A stretch of 64,000 nt of DNA, taken from contig CAVVCQ010000003.1 of NCBI GenBank assembly GCA_963746805.1, positions 123,538 through 187,537 of the forward strand. Direction: 5' to 3'. This document shows positions 17,011 through 25,782 of this stretch, piece by piece (the stretch's first letter is position 1; each line of letters starts with the position of its first letter). The notes below the pieces were generated by a model. That model did no database searches, was not told the DNA's origin, and saw only the letters and a list, made by a program, of their open reading frames with translations. Origin of the DNA: DATHTC01 sp963746805. GTDB lineage: Bacteria; Actinomycetota; Thermoleophilia; Gaiellales; Gaiellaceae. Made by a program: the position numbers and the translations under genes.

Positions 17011-17451
17011 CTACGCCTGCGCCATGCCGTGCCGGGACACGGCCCGGAAGCCGGCGAAGCCGAGCAGGAGCACGAGCGCTGCCGAGGCCGCGCCGATGCC
17101 CGACGCAGTCCAGTCGAACTCCGACCCGCCGCCCGACTGCGGAGCGGACGTCGTGTACGACGCCTGCGCGACCGCGGCGTTGCCGTCGCGGCGGAGCTGG
17201 ATGCTCGCAACGGCGCCGTCAGGCCCGTCAGGGCGCACGAGGGCCGCCTGCCCGCCGAGGGACGCGCTCAGGCTCGACTGCGCCAACCGGTCGGCCGGAT
17301 CGTCGTGCACGATCACGGTGGGCTGCGCCGCCCGGTCGGACGGATCGTCGAGGACGACCGCCGCGGGCGCCATGGGGACGAGGACCGCCGCACCGGCGAA
17401 GAGGCCCGCCAGCATCCGCCGCATCCGCCGCCGCTTCTCTTGCCTGGACAT
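17011..17451 (-). CDS. Predicted membrane-anchored surface protein, function unknown
   Basis: A 146-residue protein I do not recognise. A basic N-terminus (MSRQEKRRRMRRM) leads into a hydrophobic signal segment (LAGLFAGAAVLVPMAPAA). The ectodomain of about 75 residues carries two DDPSDRAAQ / DDPADRLAQ repeats. Near the C-terminus a Gly/Ser stretch precedes a membrane helix (GIGAASAALVLLLGFAGF) and a short basic tail. The start at ATG 17451 is set by AAGGAGGAAGG directly upstream; a longer frame exists. The gene is divergent from the SARP regulator across a 118-base region with direct repeats, so that regulator may control it. Confidence 0.65.
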   Translation of the reverse strand: MSRQEKRRRMRRMLAGLFAGAAVLVPMAPAAVVLDDPSDRAAQPTVIVHDDPADRLAQSSLSASLGGQAALVRPDGPDGAVASIQLRRDGNAAVAQASYTTSAPQSGGGSEFDWTASGIGAASAALVLLLGFAGFRAVSRHGMAQA

Positions 17452-17511
17452 GCCTTCCTCCTTCGTCTCCGGCCGCCCGACGCGAACCGGCTTCTGCAAA
17501 CGAGACGGCGG

Positions 17512-17543
17512 CGCGCTAAAACTCGACCGAGGCCCGCGCTAAA
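17512..17543. promoter_or_regulatory. CGCGCTAAA direct repeats between secreted protein and SARP genes
   Basis: The 9-mer CGCGCTAAA occurs at 17512-17520 and again at 17535-17543, 23 bases apart, both on the plus strand. SARP-type regulators bind tandem direct repeats on one DNA face at roughly two-turn spacing, so this is a candidate operator for the adjacent regulator. Confidence 0.45.
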
Positions 17544-17569
17544 CGACCGCTGACAGATGCGGAGGCTCG

Positions 17570-18781
17570 GTGGAGTTCCTGCTGCTCGGCCCCCTGGAGG
17601 TACGAGACGACGGCAGGCGCGTGCCGCTCGGCGGCATCCGGCAGCGGTCGGTGCTCGCGCTGCTCCTCCTCGACGCCAACCGGGTCGTGCCCGCCGACCG
17701 GATCAGCGACGAGCTGTGGGGAGAAGATCCGCCCGCGACCGCCGCCACCGCCGTGCAGGTCTACGTGTCGCGGCTGCGCAAGGCGCTCGGGACGGCGGTC
17801 ATCGAGACCCGCGAGCCCGGGTATCTCGTCGAGGCCGAGCCGGCGACGCTGGACGTCCTCCGGTTCGAGGCCGGCGCGGCGGCCGGACGGCGCGCGATCG
17901 CAGCGGGCGATCTCGCAGGCGGCGCGGAGCTGCTGCGGGGCGCGCTGGCCGAATGGCGCGGGCCCGCGCTCGCCGATCTCGTCCGCGAGCCGTTCGCGGC
18001 CCAGGCCGCCGATCGACTGGAGGAGCTCCGGCTCGCAGCGCTCGAGGACCGGATCGAGGCGGATCTCGCCCTCGGTCGCCACGCCGACGTCATCGAAGAG
18101 CTGCACGCGCTCGTCGCCGCCAACCCGCTTCGCGAGGGCCCGCGGAGCCAGCTCATGCTCGCGCTCTACCGAGCCGGCAGGCAGGCCGAGGCGCTCGAGG
18201 TCTACCGCGCGGGTCGCCAGGCGCTCGTGGACGCGCTGGCCATCGAGCCGGGAGCGGAGCTTCGTCGGCTCGAGCTCGCCATCCTCGCCCAGGATCCCGC
18301 CCTCGACCTCGCGCCGTCCCGTCGCTCGGCGACGGTGATCTTCGCCGACCTCGGCGTCGTCGGCCTGCACGACGACCCCGAGCGGGGACGGGACGAGCTC
18401 CGCCGGGCGGCGGCCGCCGCGGCCGCCGTCGTGGCGGCGCGCGGCGGGACGCTGCAGGAGGGAATCGCCGGCGCCGTCCTCGCGCTCTTCGACGGGGACG
18501 ACCACCTGTCGCGTGCCCTGGCTGCCGCCGTGTCGTTGCGCGACGGTGCTGGCACGAGCGCCCGGCTCGCCGTGGAGAGCGGTGAGGTGGTCGCCGGTGC
18601 CCGGACGGACGGAGGCGCATTCGTCGTCGGCGCCCCGGTCGGTGCCGCGGCCCTGCTCGTGCGCGGGGCGCAACCCGGCGAGATCGTCGTCGGCGACACG
18701 GCCGCCGACGGGCCGCACCGCGGCTACGAGCTGCGGGCACGGCCGGAAGGAGGCCGCCTGCTCGTCCCCCGTGATCGGTGA
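17570..18781 (+). CDS. SARP/BTAD transcriptional regulator with degenerate cyclase-like C-terminus
   Basis: A 403-residue AfsR/SARP-type activator. Residues 1-90 form an OmpR-like winged helix (LALLLLDANRVVPADRISDELWGEDPP, QVYVSRLRKALG). Residues 95-245 form the BTAD helical repeat domain (RPLRLLLAL-type register, here SQLMLALYRAGRQAEALEVYRAGR). Residues 255-400 start SATVIFADLGVVGLHDDPE and end in a KYEL-like REYEL position, resembling a class III nucleotide cyclase domain, but the catalytic Asp pair and substrate-specifying residues are not evident. The NB-ARC/TPR part of large AfsR proteins is absent. GTG start. Confidence 0.8.
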   Translation: MEFLLLGPLEVRDDGRRVPLGGIRQRSVLALLLLDANRVVPADRISDELWGEDPPATAATAVQVYVSRLRKALGTAVIETREPGYLVEAEPATLDVLRFEAGAAAGRRAIAAGDLAGGAELLRGALAEWRGPALADLVREPFAAQAADRLEELRLAALEDRIEADLALGRHADVIEELHALVAANPLREGPRSQLMLALYRAGRQAEALEVYRAGRQALVDALAIEPGAELRRLELAILAQDPALDLAPSRRSATVIFADLGVVGLHDDPERGRDELRRAAAAAAAVVAARGGTLQEGIAGAVLALFDGDDHLSRALAAAVSLRDGAGTSARLAVESGEVVAGARTDGGAFVVGAPVGAAALLVRGAQPGEIVVGDTAADGPHRGYELRARPEGGRLLVPRDR

Positions 18782-18788
18782 CGCCCGC

Positions 18789-18794
18789 TACGGT
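18789..18794 (+). promoter_or_regulatory. -10 box of the PspC-domain gene
   Basis: TACGGT, six bases before GTG 18801; overlaps the end of the SARP gene region and supports the short start. Confidence 0.45.
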
Positions 18795-18800
18795 TCGGCC

Positions 18801-18985
18801 GTGGCACGCGACCGCCTCGTCCGCCCGCGCAACGGCCGCGTCATCGCCGGCGTCTGTGCCGCGATCGCGGACCGCTTCGGCATCTCGCGGACGGCGGTCC
18901 GGATCGCGTTCGTGCTCTCGATCGTGCTCCCGGGCCCGCAGGTGGTCGTCTACCTGCTGCTCTGGATCCTGATCCCGAGCGAACG

Positions 18986-18989
<4 letters not shown>
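18801..18989 (+). CDS. PspC-domain small membrane protein
   Basis: A 62-residue protein consisting of a single PspC domain: a basic N-terminus (RLVRPRNGRVIAGVCAAIADRFG), then one long hydrophobic helix (IAFVLSIVLPGPQVVVYLLLWILIP). PspC-like proteins act in envelope-stress signalling at the membrane. Start is GTG 18801, six bases after TACGGT; the frame is open upstream but overlaps the SARP gene. It is convergent with ftsH, sharing the CTAG that holds both stop codons. Confidence 0.8.
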
Positions 18990-20947
<1,958 letters not shown>

Positions 20948-20986
20948 CGGGCGACCTCCGAGGGAGCGTAGCAGCCTGCGTCCGGC

Positions 20987-21014
20987 CTGCCTTCCCCCGT
21001 TTCGGGGGCGGCAG
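20987..21014 (-). other. Hairpin between hpt and ftsH
   Basis: CTGCC-TT-CCCCCG, TTT loop, CGGGGG-C-GGCAG: eleven paired bases with a small internal loop. No T-run, so it may be an ftsH leader structure or processing site rather than a terminator. Confidence 0.4.
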
Positions 21015-21026
21015 CGTGCTTCCTGG

Positions 21027-21587
21027 CTAGTGGCTCTCGGGGATCAGATCGGCGTGCAGAACCGCCACGTACGGCAGGTTCCGGTACCGCTCCGCGAAGT
21101 CGAGCCCGTAGCCGATGACGAAGCGATTCGGGATCTCGAAGCCGGTGTAGCGGACGTCGACGTCGATCTCGCGCCGCTCGGGCTTCGTCAGCAGCGCGCA
21201 GATCTCGAGCGACGCAGGTTCCCGCGACTCGAGCATCCGCATCAGGTACGACAGCGTCAACCCCGAGTCGATGATGTCCTCGACCACGAGCACGTGCCGA
21301 CCCTCGATGTTGATGTCGAGGTCCTTGAGGATCCGCACGACCCCGGAGGAGTCGGTCGAGGCGCCGTAGCTCGAGATCGCCATGAAGTCGATCTCGCACG
21401 GGATCGTCAGCCGGCGCATGAGGTCCGACATGAAGAAGACGGCACCCTTGAGCACGCCGAGCAGGAGCAGGTCGCGGCCGCGGTAGTCGGCGGAGATCTC
21501 CTCGCCGAGGTCGGCGATCCGGCGCTGGAGCTCGTCCTCGTCGATCAGGATCTCGCCGACACCCTTCTCGATCTCAGTCTGCGACAC
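21027..21587 (-). CDS. hpt: Hypoxanthine phosphoribosyltransferase
   Basis: Purine salvage: hypoxanthine or guanine plus PRPP to IMP or GMP. 186 residues with the type I PRTase fold. Features are LLGVLKGAVFFMSDLMRRL near 42-60, the FMAISSYGASTDSSG flexible loop, the PRPP-binding VVEDIIDSGLTL at 101-112, and the base-specificity DFAERYRNLPYVAVL near the C-terminus. GTG start at 21587; the reading frame upstream lies inside tilS. Overlaps the tilS end by 14 bases, so the pair is co-translated. Confidence 0.95.
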   Translation of the reverse strand: MSQTEIEKGVGEILIDEDELQRRIADLGEEISADYRGRDLLLLGVLKGAVFFMSDLMRRLTIPCEIDFMAISSYGASTDSSGVVRILKDLDINIEGRHVLVVEDIIDSGLTLSYLMRMLESREPASLEICALLTKPERREIDVDVRYTGFEIPNRFVIGYGLDFAERYRNLPYVAVLHADLIPESH

Positions 21588-22557
21588 GCTCCGCCTCCAC
21601 GTCGGGATGCTCGACGAGCCCGGGGATCGCGACGACCTCGTCGCCGTGCACGACGAGCGGCCACGCCTCGCGCTCGGAACGGGGGATCTTCGCGTCGACG
21701 AACACGTCCTGAACCTTCTTGCTCCTGCCCGCGAGCCGGTCCCCGGCCCGCCACCCTCGTACCTTAAGCCCTGGGACGCCGGCGCTGATGAGCCACGGGC
21801 CCCAGCGCACGTCACCGTCGAGCGCAACCGGCCCGTCCTCGAGCCACACGCGCTCGTACTCGCGCACGGCCTGGACGCCGCCGCCGAGGTCGACGCGCTT
21901 CGAGCCCGCGGGCGACGCGAGCAGCTCGGCGAGCGCCGGGGTGAGCGGCGGCGCCTCGCCCGCCAGGCGCAGGAGGTTCTCGCGCGCGCCCGGGTGGAGC
22001 TGCTCGAGCAGGGGCAGGATCTCCTCGCGGATGAGTCCGCGCTTCGTGTCGCGGTTCGAGGCGTCGACGCGGAACGCCAGGCCCGCCGCATGGCAGTAGG
22101 CCTCGGTCTCCTCGCGCCAGACGTCGAGGAGCGGCCGCACCACGCCGTCCTCGCGGCGCGGCTTGATCGCCTTCGTCGTCGCGCTCGAGACGAGGCGGAA
22201 GAGGACGGTCTCGACCTGGTCGGAGGCGGTGTGCCCGGTGGCGCGGAGCCGGTCGGCCGCGACCGCGTAGCGCAGGTCGCGCAGCTCCGCCTCGGTCTTC
22301 CCCTCGCCGGGCGCCTCGACCACCTCGGCGTCGAGCTGCTCGCGGCAGAAGCGGGCGTCCTCCTCCGACTCGGCGCCACGGAGTCCGTGCGCCACGTGCA
22401 CGGCCGAGACCTCGTAGCCGTTCTCGCGCAGGACGTGCCAGAGGCAGGTCGAGTCCGGGCCACCCGAGACGAGGCACGTGACCGCGCCGCCGGGCTCGAG
22501 CAGCTCGTGGCCGCGGACGAAGCGCTCCACACGCGCGCGCAGCTCCACGACGTCCAC
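21574..22557 (-). CDS. tilS: tRNA(Ile)-lysidine synthetase
   Basis: Converts the wobble cytidine of tRNA-Ile2 to lysidine so that it reads AUA. 327 residues: the PP-loop SGGPDS is at 31-36, the VAHGLRG motif follows, then RYAVAADRLRATGHTASDQVETVLFRL and RPLLDVWREETEAYC. The C-terminal domain contains GLKVRGWRAGDRL and SKKVQDVFVDAKIPRSERE. GTG start, six bases after GATAAT (22564-22569), which also rules out the much longer upstream frame. Upstream lies an unusually structured 389-base region. Confidence 0.94.
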   Translation of the reverse strand: MDVVELRARVERFVRGHELLEPGGAVTCLVSGGPDSTCLWHVLRENGYEVSAVHVAHGLRGAESEEDARFCREQLDAEVVEAPGEGKTEAELRDLRYAVAADRLRATGHTASDQVETVLFRLVSSATTKAIKPRREDGVVRPLLDVWREETEAYCHAAGLAFRVDASNRDTKRGLIREEILPLLEQLHPGARENLLRLAGEAPPLTPALAELLASPAGSKRVDLGGGVQAVREYERVWLEDGPVALDGDVRWGPWLISAGVPGLKVRGWRAGDRLAGRSKKVQDVFVDAKIPRSEREAWPLVVHGDEVVAIPGLVEHPDVEAERVAD

Positions 22558-22563
22558 GGCGCG

Positions 22564-22569
22564 ATTATC
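22564..22569 (-). promoter_or_regulatory. -10 box of tilS
   Basis: Minus-strand GATAAT, six bases before GTG 22557, immediately beside the first 12-bp hairpin. Confidence 0.5.
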
Positions 22570-22572
22570 GCG

Positions 22573-22599
22573 CGTGGGGGAACCCATGGTTCCCCCACG
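22573..22599. repeat. Perfect 12-bp inverted repeat, 3-base loop
   Basis: CGTGGGGGAACC, loop CAT, GGTTCCCCCACG, just upstream of the tilS -10 box. Could act as an operator or as the last hairpin of an RNA. Confidence 0.6.
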
Positions 22600-22786
22600 A
22601 GCCCCCTCCTTCTGCCTGAGGGCTTCGAGTTGCCTGGGCGTGGCCTCTCGGGCGGATGAACCGCCCTTCGGCCGAGGGGCCGTCTCTCGCTGCAGTGGCC
22701 GGGCAGGTCGGTGTGGCCTGCGCGCGCGCACCTGCGGTGCGGGCGCTCCGGCCAGGGACCGGCTCTCATCGGCACGTGCATGTCGT

Positions 22787-22840
22787 GACGGGCGGGATGC
22801 GCTGTGCCCCTGAACGGGGCACGCGGCGATCCCGCCCGTC
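22787..22840. repeat. Nested hairpin, 12-bp outer and 7-bp inner stem
   Basis: GACGGGCGGGAT (22787-22798) pairs with ATCCCGCCCGTC (22829-22840); inside, GTGCCCC (22804-22810) pairs with GGGGCAC (22816-22822) around a 5-base loop. Confidence 0.6.
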
Positions 22841-22889
22841 CGATCGCTGCGGGACCTGGTCGGGCTTGATCCGGACGCCTCATCGATCA

Positions 22890-22900
22890 GTGTCTGACAC
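22890..22900. repeat. GTGTCTGACAC palindrome, copy 2
   Basis: Identical 11-mer to 12571-12581. Here it lies 47 bases beyond the stop of the minus-strand secreted-protein gene at 22947. Confidence 0.35.
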
Positions 22901-22946
22901 CGGACGTGGCCAGTGCGGACGCGTGACGTCGTGCGTTCCCGAGTGC

Positions 22947-23423
22947 CTAGAGCAAGTCGGCGACGTCGCAGCCCTGCTCGGCGAGCTCCGGCTGGGCGCG
23001 ACGGAGCGTGTCCGACGCGAAGTTCGCGAGCCCGTAGGCGCGGTACATCGGCGGCCCGGCGTCGCGGCCCGCCTCGCGCGCCCTGATCGCCTTGCCGTAC
23101 TCGAACAGCATTGCGCCCATCACGAGCTGCGCCCGCCGCAACGCCGGGTCGGTCGGCTTGGTGCGGCCCAGCCGCTGCGCCGCCTCCTTCGCCTCCCGGA
23201 CCACGACCCTGCCGTCGACCTCGCCGGCCAGGTACTCCTGTCCGCGGTTGCCGACGGCGGCGACGTTCACGCTCGCTGTGCGGATGAAGTCGCGGTCCGT
23301 CGCCGAGCACGTGTGCACGAGGCTCTCGGGCGCCGCGCCGGCACCGCTCGCCGTCCACGCAGCCGCGAGGACGAAGATCGATCCGCACACGAGGCCCGCC
23401 GCAGTGAGGCCGAGGAGTCTCAC
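22947..23423 (-). CDS. Secreted protein of unknown function
   Basis: A 158-residue protein not recognised as any family. The signal peptide (MRLLGLTAAGLVCGSIFVLAAAWTASGAGA) ends near residue 30. The mature part is mostly helical, with two cysteines, one just after the signal (HTCSATDRD) and one near the C-terminus (QGCDVADLL), that could form a disulfide. GTG start with GATAAC ten bases upstream. It stands alone between the structured region and the phosphatase operon. Confidence 0.6.
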   Translation of the reverse strand: MRLLGLTAAGLVCGSIFVLAAAWTASGAGAAPESLVHTCSATDRDFIRTASVNVAAVGNRGQEYLAGEVDGRVVVREAKEAAQRLGRTKPTDPALRRAQLVMGAMLFEYGKAIRAREAGRDAGPPMYRAYGLANFASDTLRRAQPELAEQGCDVADLL

Positions 23424-23486
23424 GATCGCATCGGTTATCGGAGCGTGCGTCTCGGGCGCTGGATCACCCGCACGAGGGGTGCCCGC

Positions 23487-23660
23487 TCAGGGCAGGTCGT
23501 CGGGTCCCGGCATGCGCCCGGGCTGTCGCGGCGAGGCGATCGGCGGCGGCCCCGGCGGCAGGCGTCGCGCGACGAACGCGGCCACCTCCATCGCGGCCCA
23601 GCGGCCGACCCAGGCCGCGAGCGCGAGCCCGACGATCAGACGAAGGCCGGGGAGGCGCAC
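23487..23660 (-). CDS. Small membrane protein, hypothetical
   Basis: A 57-residue reading frame (GTG start) overlapping the end of the histidine phosphatase gene by 25 bases. One predicted membrane helix (LRLIVGLALAAWVGRWAAMEV) is followed by a Pro-rich cytoplasmic or external tail (RRLPPGPPPIASPRQPG). The overlap suggests translational coupling with the phosphatase. No family recognised; the hydrophobic profile is the main support. Confidence 0.45.
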   Translation of the reverse strand: MRLPGLRLIVGLALAAWVGRWAAMEVAAFVARRLPPGPPPIASPRQPGRMPGPDDLP

Positions 23661-24232
23661 CAGCGCTCCAGCCGCGCGACGGCGGTCTCGACGATCTCGG
23701 CGCCGAGAATCTCGGCCGTCGCGTTGTCGACGAGCTCCGAGCGTGCCCGGGGGTCGTGCCCGGCCGCGGCGTTCAGCAGGTACCGCAGGGGCAGGGAGTG
23801 GCCGACGTGGAGGACCGACGCCTCGTCGCGCTCGAGGAGAAGCCGGAAGCCGCGCGCGAACCGTGCGGCCGCCTCGGCCCGGCTCTCGCCGCCGCCGGGG
23901 CCCGGCTCGAGCGGCCCGTGCGCCCAGGCCCAGTCGCGGTAGGCCTGCAGCGGCCCGCCCTCGAAGCTCCCCACGCGGATGTCGTCGAGCTCCGGCACGA
24001 CGAGGCGGGGCACCGCGCGCCCCTCGAGCGCGACGTCCGCGGTCTCCTGCGCGCGACGGAAGGAGCTCGTCGCCGCGAGGTCGACGCGCTCGCCGCGGAG
24101 CCGGTCGCCGAGCGCGGCCGCCTGAGCCCGACCGGCGGCGGTGAGCCCGCCGCACGCGTCGGGGTCGCCGCTGATCACGCCGGCCGCGCTGAAGACGCTC
24201 TCGGCGTGCCGGGCGAGGATCAGGCGCTCCAT
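23636..24232 (-). CDS. Histidine phosphatase family protein
   Basis: Phosphoglycerate-mutase-like phosphatase of 198 residues. RHAES at 8-12 holds the catalytic His; the second half of the site is in HVGHSLPLRYLL. Also present are FRRAQETADVA and a GGGESRAEAAARFARGF stretch. Substrate unknown (this fold covers phosphosugar, alpha-ribazole-5-phosphate and other phosphatases). ATG start, six bases after a TAGGCT that overlaps the stop codon of the upstream GNAT gene. Confidence 0.88.
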   Translation of the reverse strand: MERLILARHAESVFSAAGVISGDPDACGGLTAAGRAQAAALGDRLRGERVDLAATSSFRRAQETADVALEGRAVPRLVVPELDDIRVGSFEGGPLQAYRDWAWAHGPLEPGPGGGESRAEAAARFARGFRLLLERDEASVLHVGHSLPLRYLLNAAAGHDPRARSELVDNATAEILGAEIVETAVARLERWCASPAFV

Positions 24233-24238
24233 GCGGTC

Positions 24239-24244
24239 AGCCTA
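24239..24244 (-). promoter_or_regulatory. -10 box of histidine phosphatase
   Basis: Minus-strand TAGGCT, six bases before ATG 24232 and overlapping the TAG of the GNAT gene at 24242-24244. Confidence 0.45.
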
Positions 24245-25048
24245 GAAAAGGAGGCTGCGATAGGTGTGCGTCCGCTGCATACCGATGCGCTCGTAGAGCG
24301 CCAGCGCGGGCGCGTTCTCGGGGCGGACGAAGAGACACACGGTCGGCACGCGCTCGAGCAGGAGCCGGCACAGGTCCTGGAGCGCGCGCGTGGCGTAGCC
24401 CCGGCCCCGCGCCTCCGGGTCGGTCCAGACCTGCTGCAGCTGCACGGCCGACGGCGTCCAGGCCGACGCCTCCGACTTGAACCTGATCACGCCGTCCTCC
24501 AGCCAGAGCCACGAGCGCCGGTCCTCGATCTGCGCCCGCGTGCGCCAGCGGAAGCCGTCCGGGTCGCGCTCGAGCGGATCGATCCCGATCTCCTCCTGGT
24601 GCGCGGCCGCGCAGGCCGGGACGAGCCGGTCGAGATCCTCGAGCGTGGCCGCTCGCAGCCCGGTGCCGCCGGCCTCCGGCACGTCGGAGAGGGCGTACAC
24701 CGGCTGGCCGGGCCGGTCGTCGCGCGGGGCGGACAGCCGGTCGCGCGCCGCCTCCCACAGCTCGGAGACCGCTGCCTCCTCGCCGATGATCATCCGCGCC
24801 CGTCCGCGAACGGCGACGTCGGCGAACCGCTCGCAGTCTTCGCCCGAGGGGACGACGTTCGCGCCGACGTGACAGAGCGCCGTGATCGCCCCGTCCCGGT
24901 CGCCCGCCGTGAACCGCCCGAGCCCGCGCCGGGCCACGTCCTCGAGGAACACGCGCTCGATCGGGTCGCGCGCGCAGAACTCGAGGATGCGGTCGAGCGA
25001 CGGCTCACGCAGCTTGCGATGCCCCAGCACGGGGACATTCTCTTGCAC
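24242..25048 (-). CDS. GNAT N-acetyltransferase with DUF4081-like N-terminus
   Basis: A 268-residue two-part protein. The N-terminal half (LDRILEFCARDPIERVFLEDVARR) resembles the DUF4081 domain of actinobacterial acetyltransferases. The C-terminal GNAT domain runs from about residue 130 and has the acetyl-CoA loop WTDPEARGRGYATRALQDL and the ending FVRPENAPALALYERIGM. Substrate unknown. GTG start; divergent from the nucleoside phosphorylase gene with a 14-base gap. Confidence 0.85.
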   Translation of the reverse strand: MQENVPVLGHRKLREPSLDRILEFCARDPIERVFLEDVARRGLGRFTAGDRDGAITALCHVGANVVPSGEDCERFADVAVRGRARMIIGEEAAVSELWEAARDRLSAPRDDRPGQPVYALSDVPEAGGTGLRAATLEDLDRLVPACAAAHQEEIGIDPLERDPDGFRWRTRAQIEDRRSWLWLEDGVIRFKSEASAWTPSAVQLQQVWTDPEARGRGYATRALQDLCRLLLERVPTVCLFVRPENAPALALYERIGMQRTHTYRSLLF

Positions 25049-25054
25049 TAGGCT
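25049..25054 (+). promoter_or_regulatory. -10 box of purine nucleoside phosphorylase
   Basis: TAGGCT, eight bases before GTG 25063, in the 14-base gap between divergent genes. Confidence 0.5.
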
Positions 25055-25062
25055 CCTCGGCC

Positions 25063-25773
25063 GTGCCGATCCACGTCAGAGCCGAGCCCGGCGAGTACGC
25101 CGAGGCGTGCCTCCTCCCCGGCGACCCGCTGCGGGCGAAGTACATCGCCGAGACCTTCCTGGACGACCCCGTCCAGCGAAACGCCGAGCGCGGGATGCTC
25201 GGCTACACCGGCACGTTCCGCGGCAAGCCGGTGTCGGTGCAGTCGAGCGGGATGGGCTGCCCGTCCGCGGGGATCGTGATCGAGGAGCTCGTCCAGCTCG
25301 GGGTCAAGCGGATCGTCCGCGTCGGCACCTGCGGCGGCCTCCAGCCCGACCTCGCGATCGGCGACCTGATCATCGCCATGTCGGCGGTCCCGGCCGACCA
25401 GACCGCGATCCACCTGATCGGCGGCGAGCCGCACGCGCCGACCGCCTCCTGGGAGCTCGTCCACGACGCCGCGCACGCGGCCAAGAAGCTCGAGCGCAAG
25501 GTCCGCCTCGGCCCGATCGTCTCGAGCGACGTCTTCTACAACCCGGACGCCGGCCAGTACCAGCGCTGGTCCGACCGCGGCATCCTCGCGGTCGAGATGG
25601 AGGCGGCGATGCTCTTCACGGTCGGCGCGCTGCGGAAGATCCAGACCGGCTGCCTCCTGATCGTGAGCGACGTCGTCGTCGAGGGCGAGTTCGTCCGCAT
25701 CTCCGACGAGGACATGAAGCGGGCAGTCGACCAGATGACCGAGCTCGCGCTCGAGACGATCACCGGCCACTAG
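25063..25773 (+). CDS. deoD: Purine nucleoside phosphorylase, DeoD type
   Basis: Phosphorolysis of purine nucleosides for salvage. 236 residues of the NP-I hexameric family: LLPGDPLRAKYIAETFL with the phosphate-binding Gly-Asp and Arg, GCPSAGIVIEEL, RVGTCGGLQPDLAIGDLI, and VEMEAAMLFTVG binding the ribose, followed by SDVVVEGEFV. Uridine phosphorylases are close relatives, so base preference is not certain. GTG start. Fits with hpt, 4 kb away, as purine salvage. Its TAG stop forms part of the predicted -10 box of the next gene. Confidence 0.9.
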   Translation: MPIHVRAEPGEYAEACLLPGDPLRAKYIAETFLDDPVQRNAERGMLGYTGTFRGKPVSVQSSGMGCPSAGIVIEELVQLGVKRIVRVGTCGGLQPDLAIGDLIIAMSAVPADQTAIHLIGGEPHAPTASWELVHDAAHAAKKLERKVRLGPIVSSDVFYNPDAGQYQRWSDRGILAVEMEAAMLFTVGALRKIQTGCLLIVSDVVVEGEFVRISDEDMKRAVDQMTELALETITGH

Positions 25774-25776
25774 GCA
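25771..25776 (+). promoter_or_regulatory. -10 box of lipid kinase, built on the deoD stop codon
   Basis: TAGGCA begins with the TAG stop of the phosphorylase gene and is exactly six bases before CTG 25783. It supports a leaderless transcript with a CTG start. Confidence 0.4.
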
Positions 25777-25782
25777 CGCGCG

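Larger units (their letters stand above)
22558..22946. other. Gene-free region with four strong hairpins
   Basis: No coding region is supported in these 389 bases. They hold a series of stems: 22573-22599 (perfect 12 bp, 3-base loop), 22643-22680 (7 bp outer with one GU, 6 bp inner), 22696-22754 (TGGCCGG/CCGGCCA outer 7 bp, GCAGGT/ACCTGC inner 6 bp) and 22787-22840 (perfect 12 bp outer, 7 bp inner). A GTGTCTGACAC palindrome lies at 22890-22900. I could not match it to RNase P, tmRNA, SRP or 6S RNA. It may be a structured RNA or a leader of tilS; the transcribed strand is unknown. Confidence 0.5.

Noticed and set aside
22558..22946. RNase P RNA, tmRNA, SRP RNA or 6S RNA
   Set aside because: Conserved landmarks such as GAGGAAAGTCC, the tRNA-like end of tmRNA, or the SRP GGTCAGG/GGAAG loops were not found on either strand.
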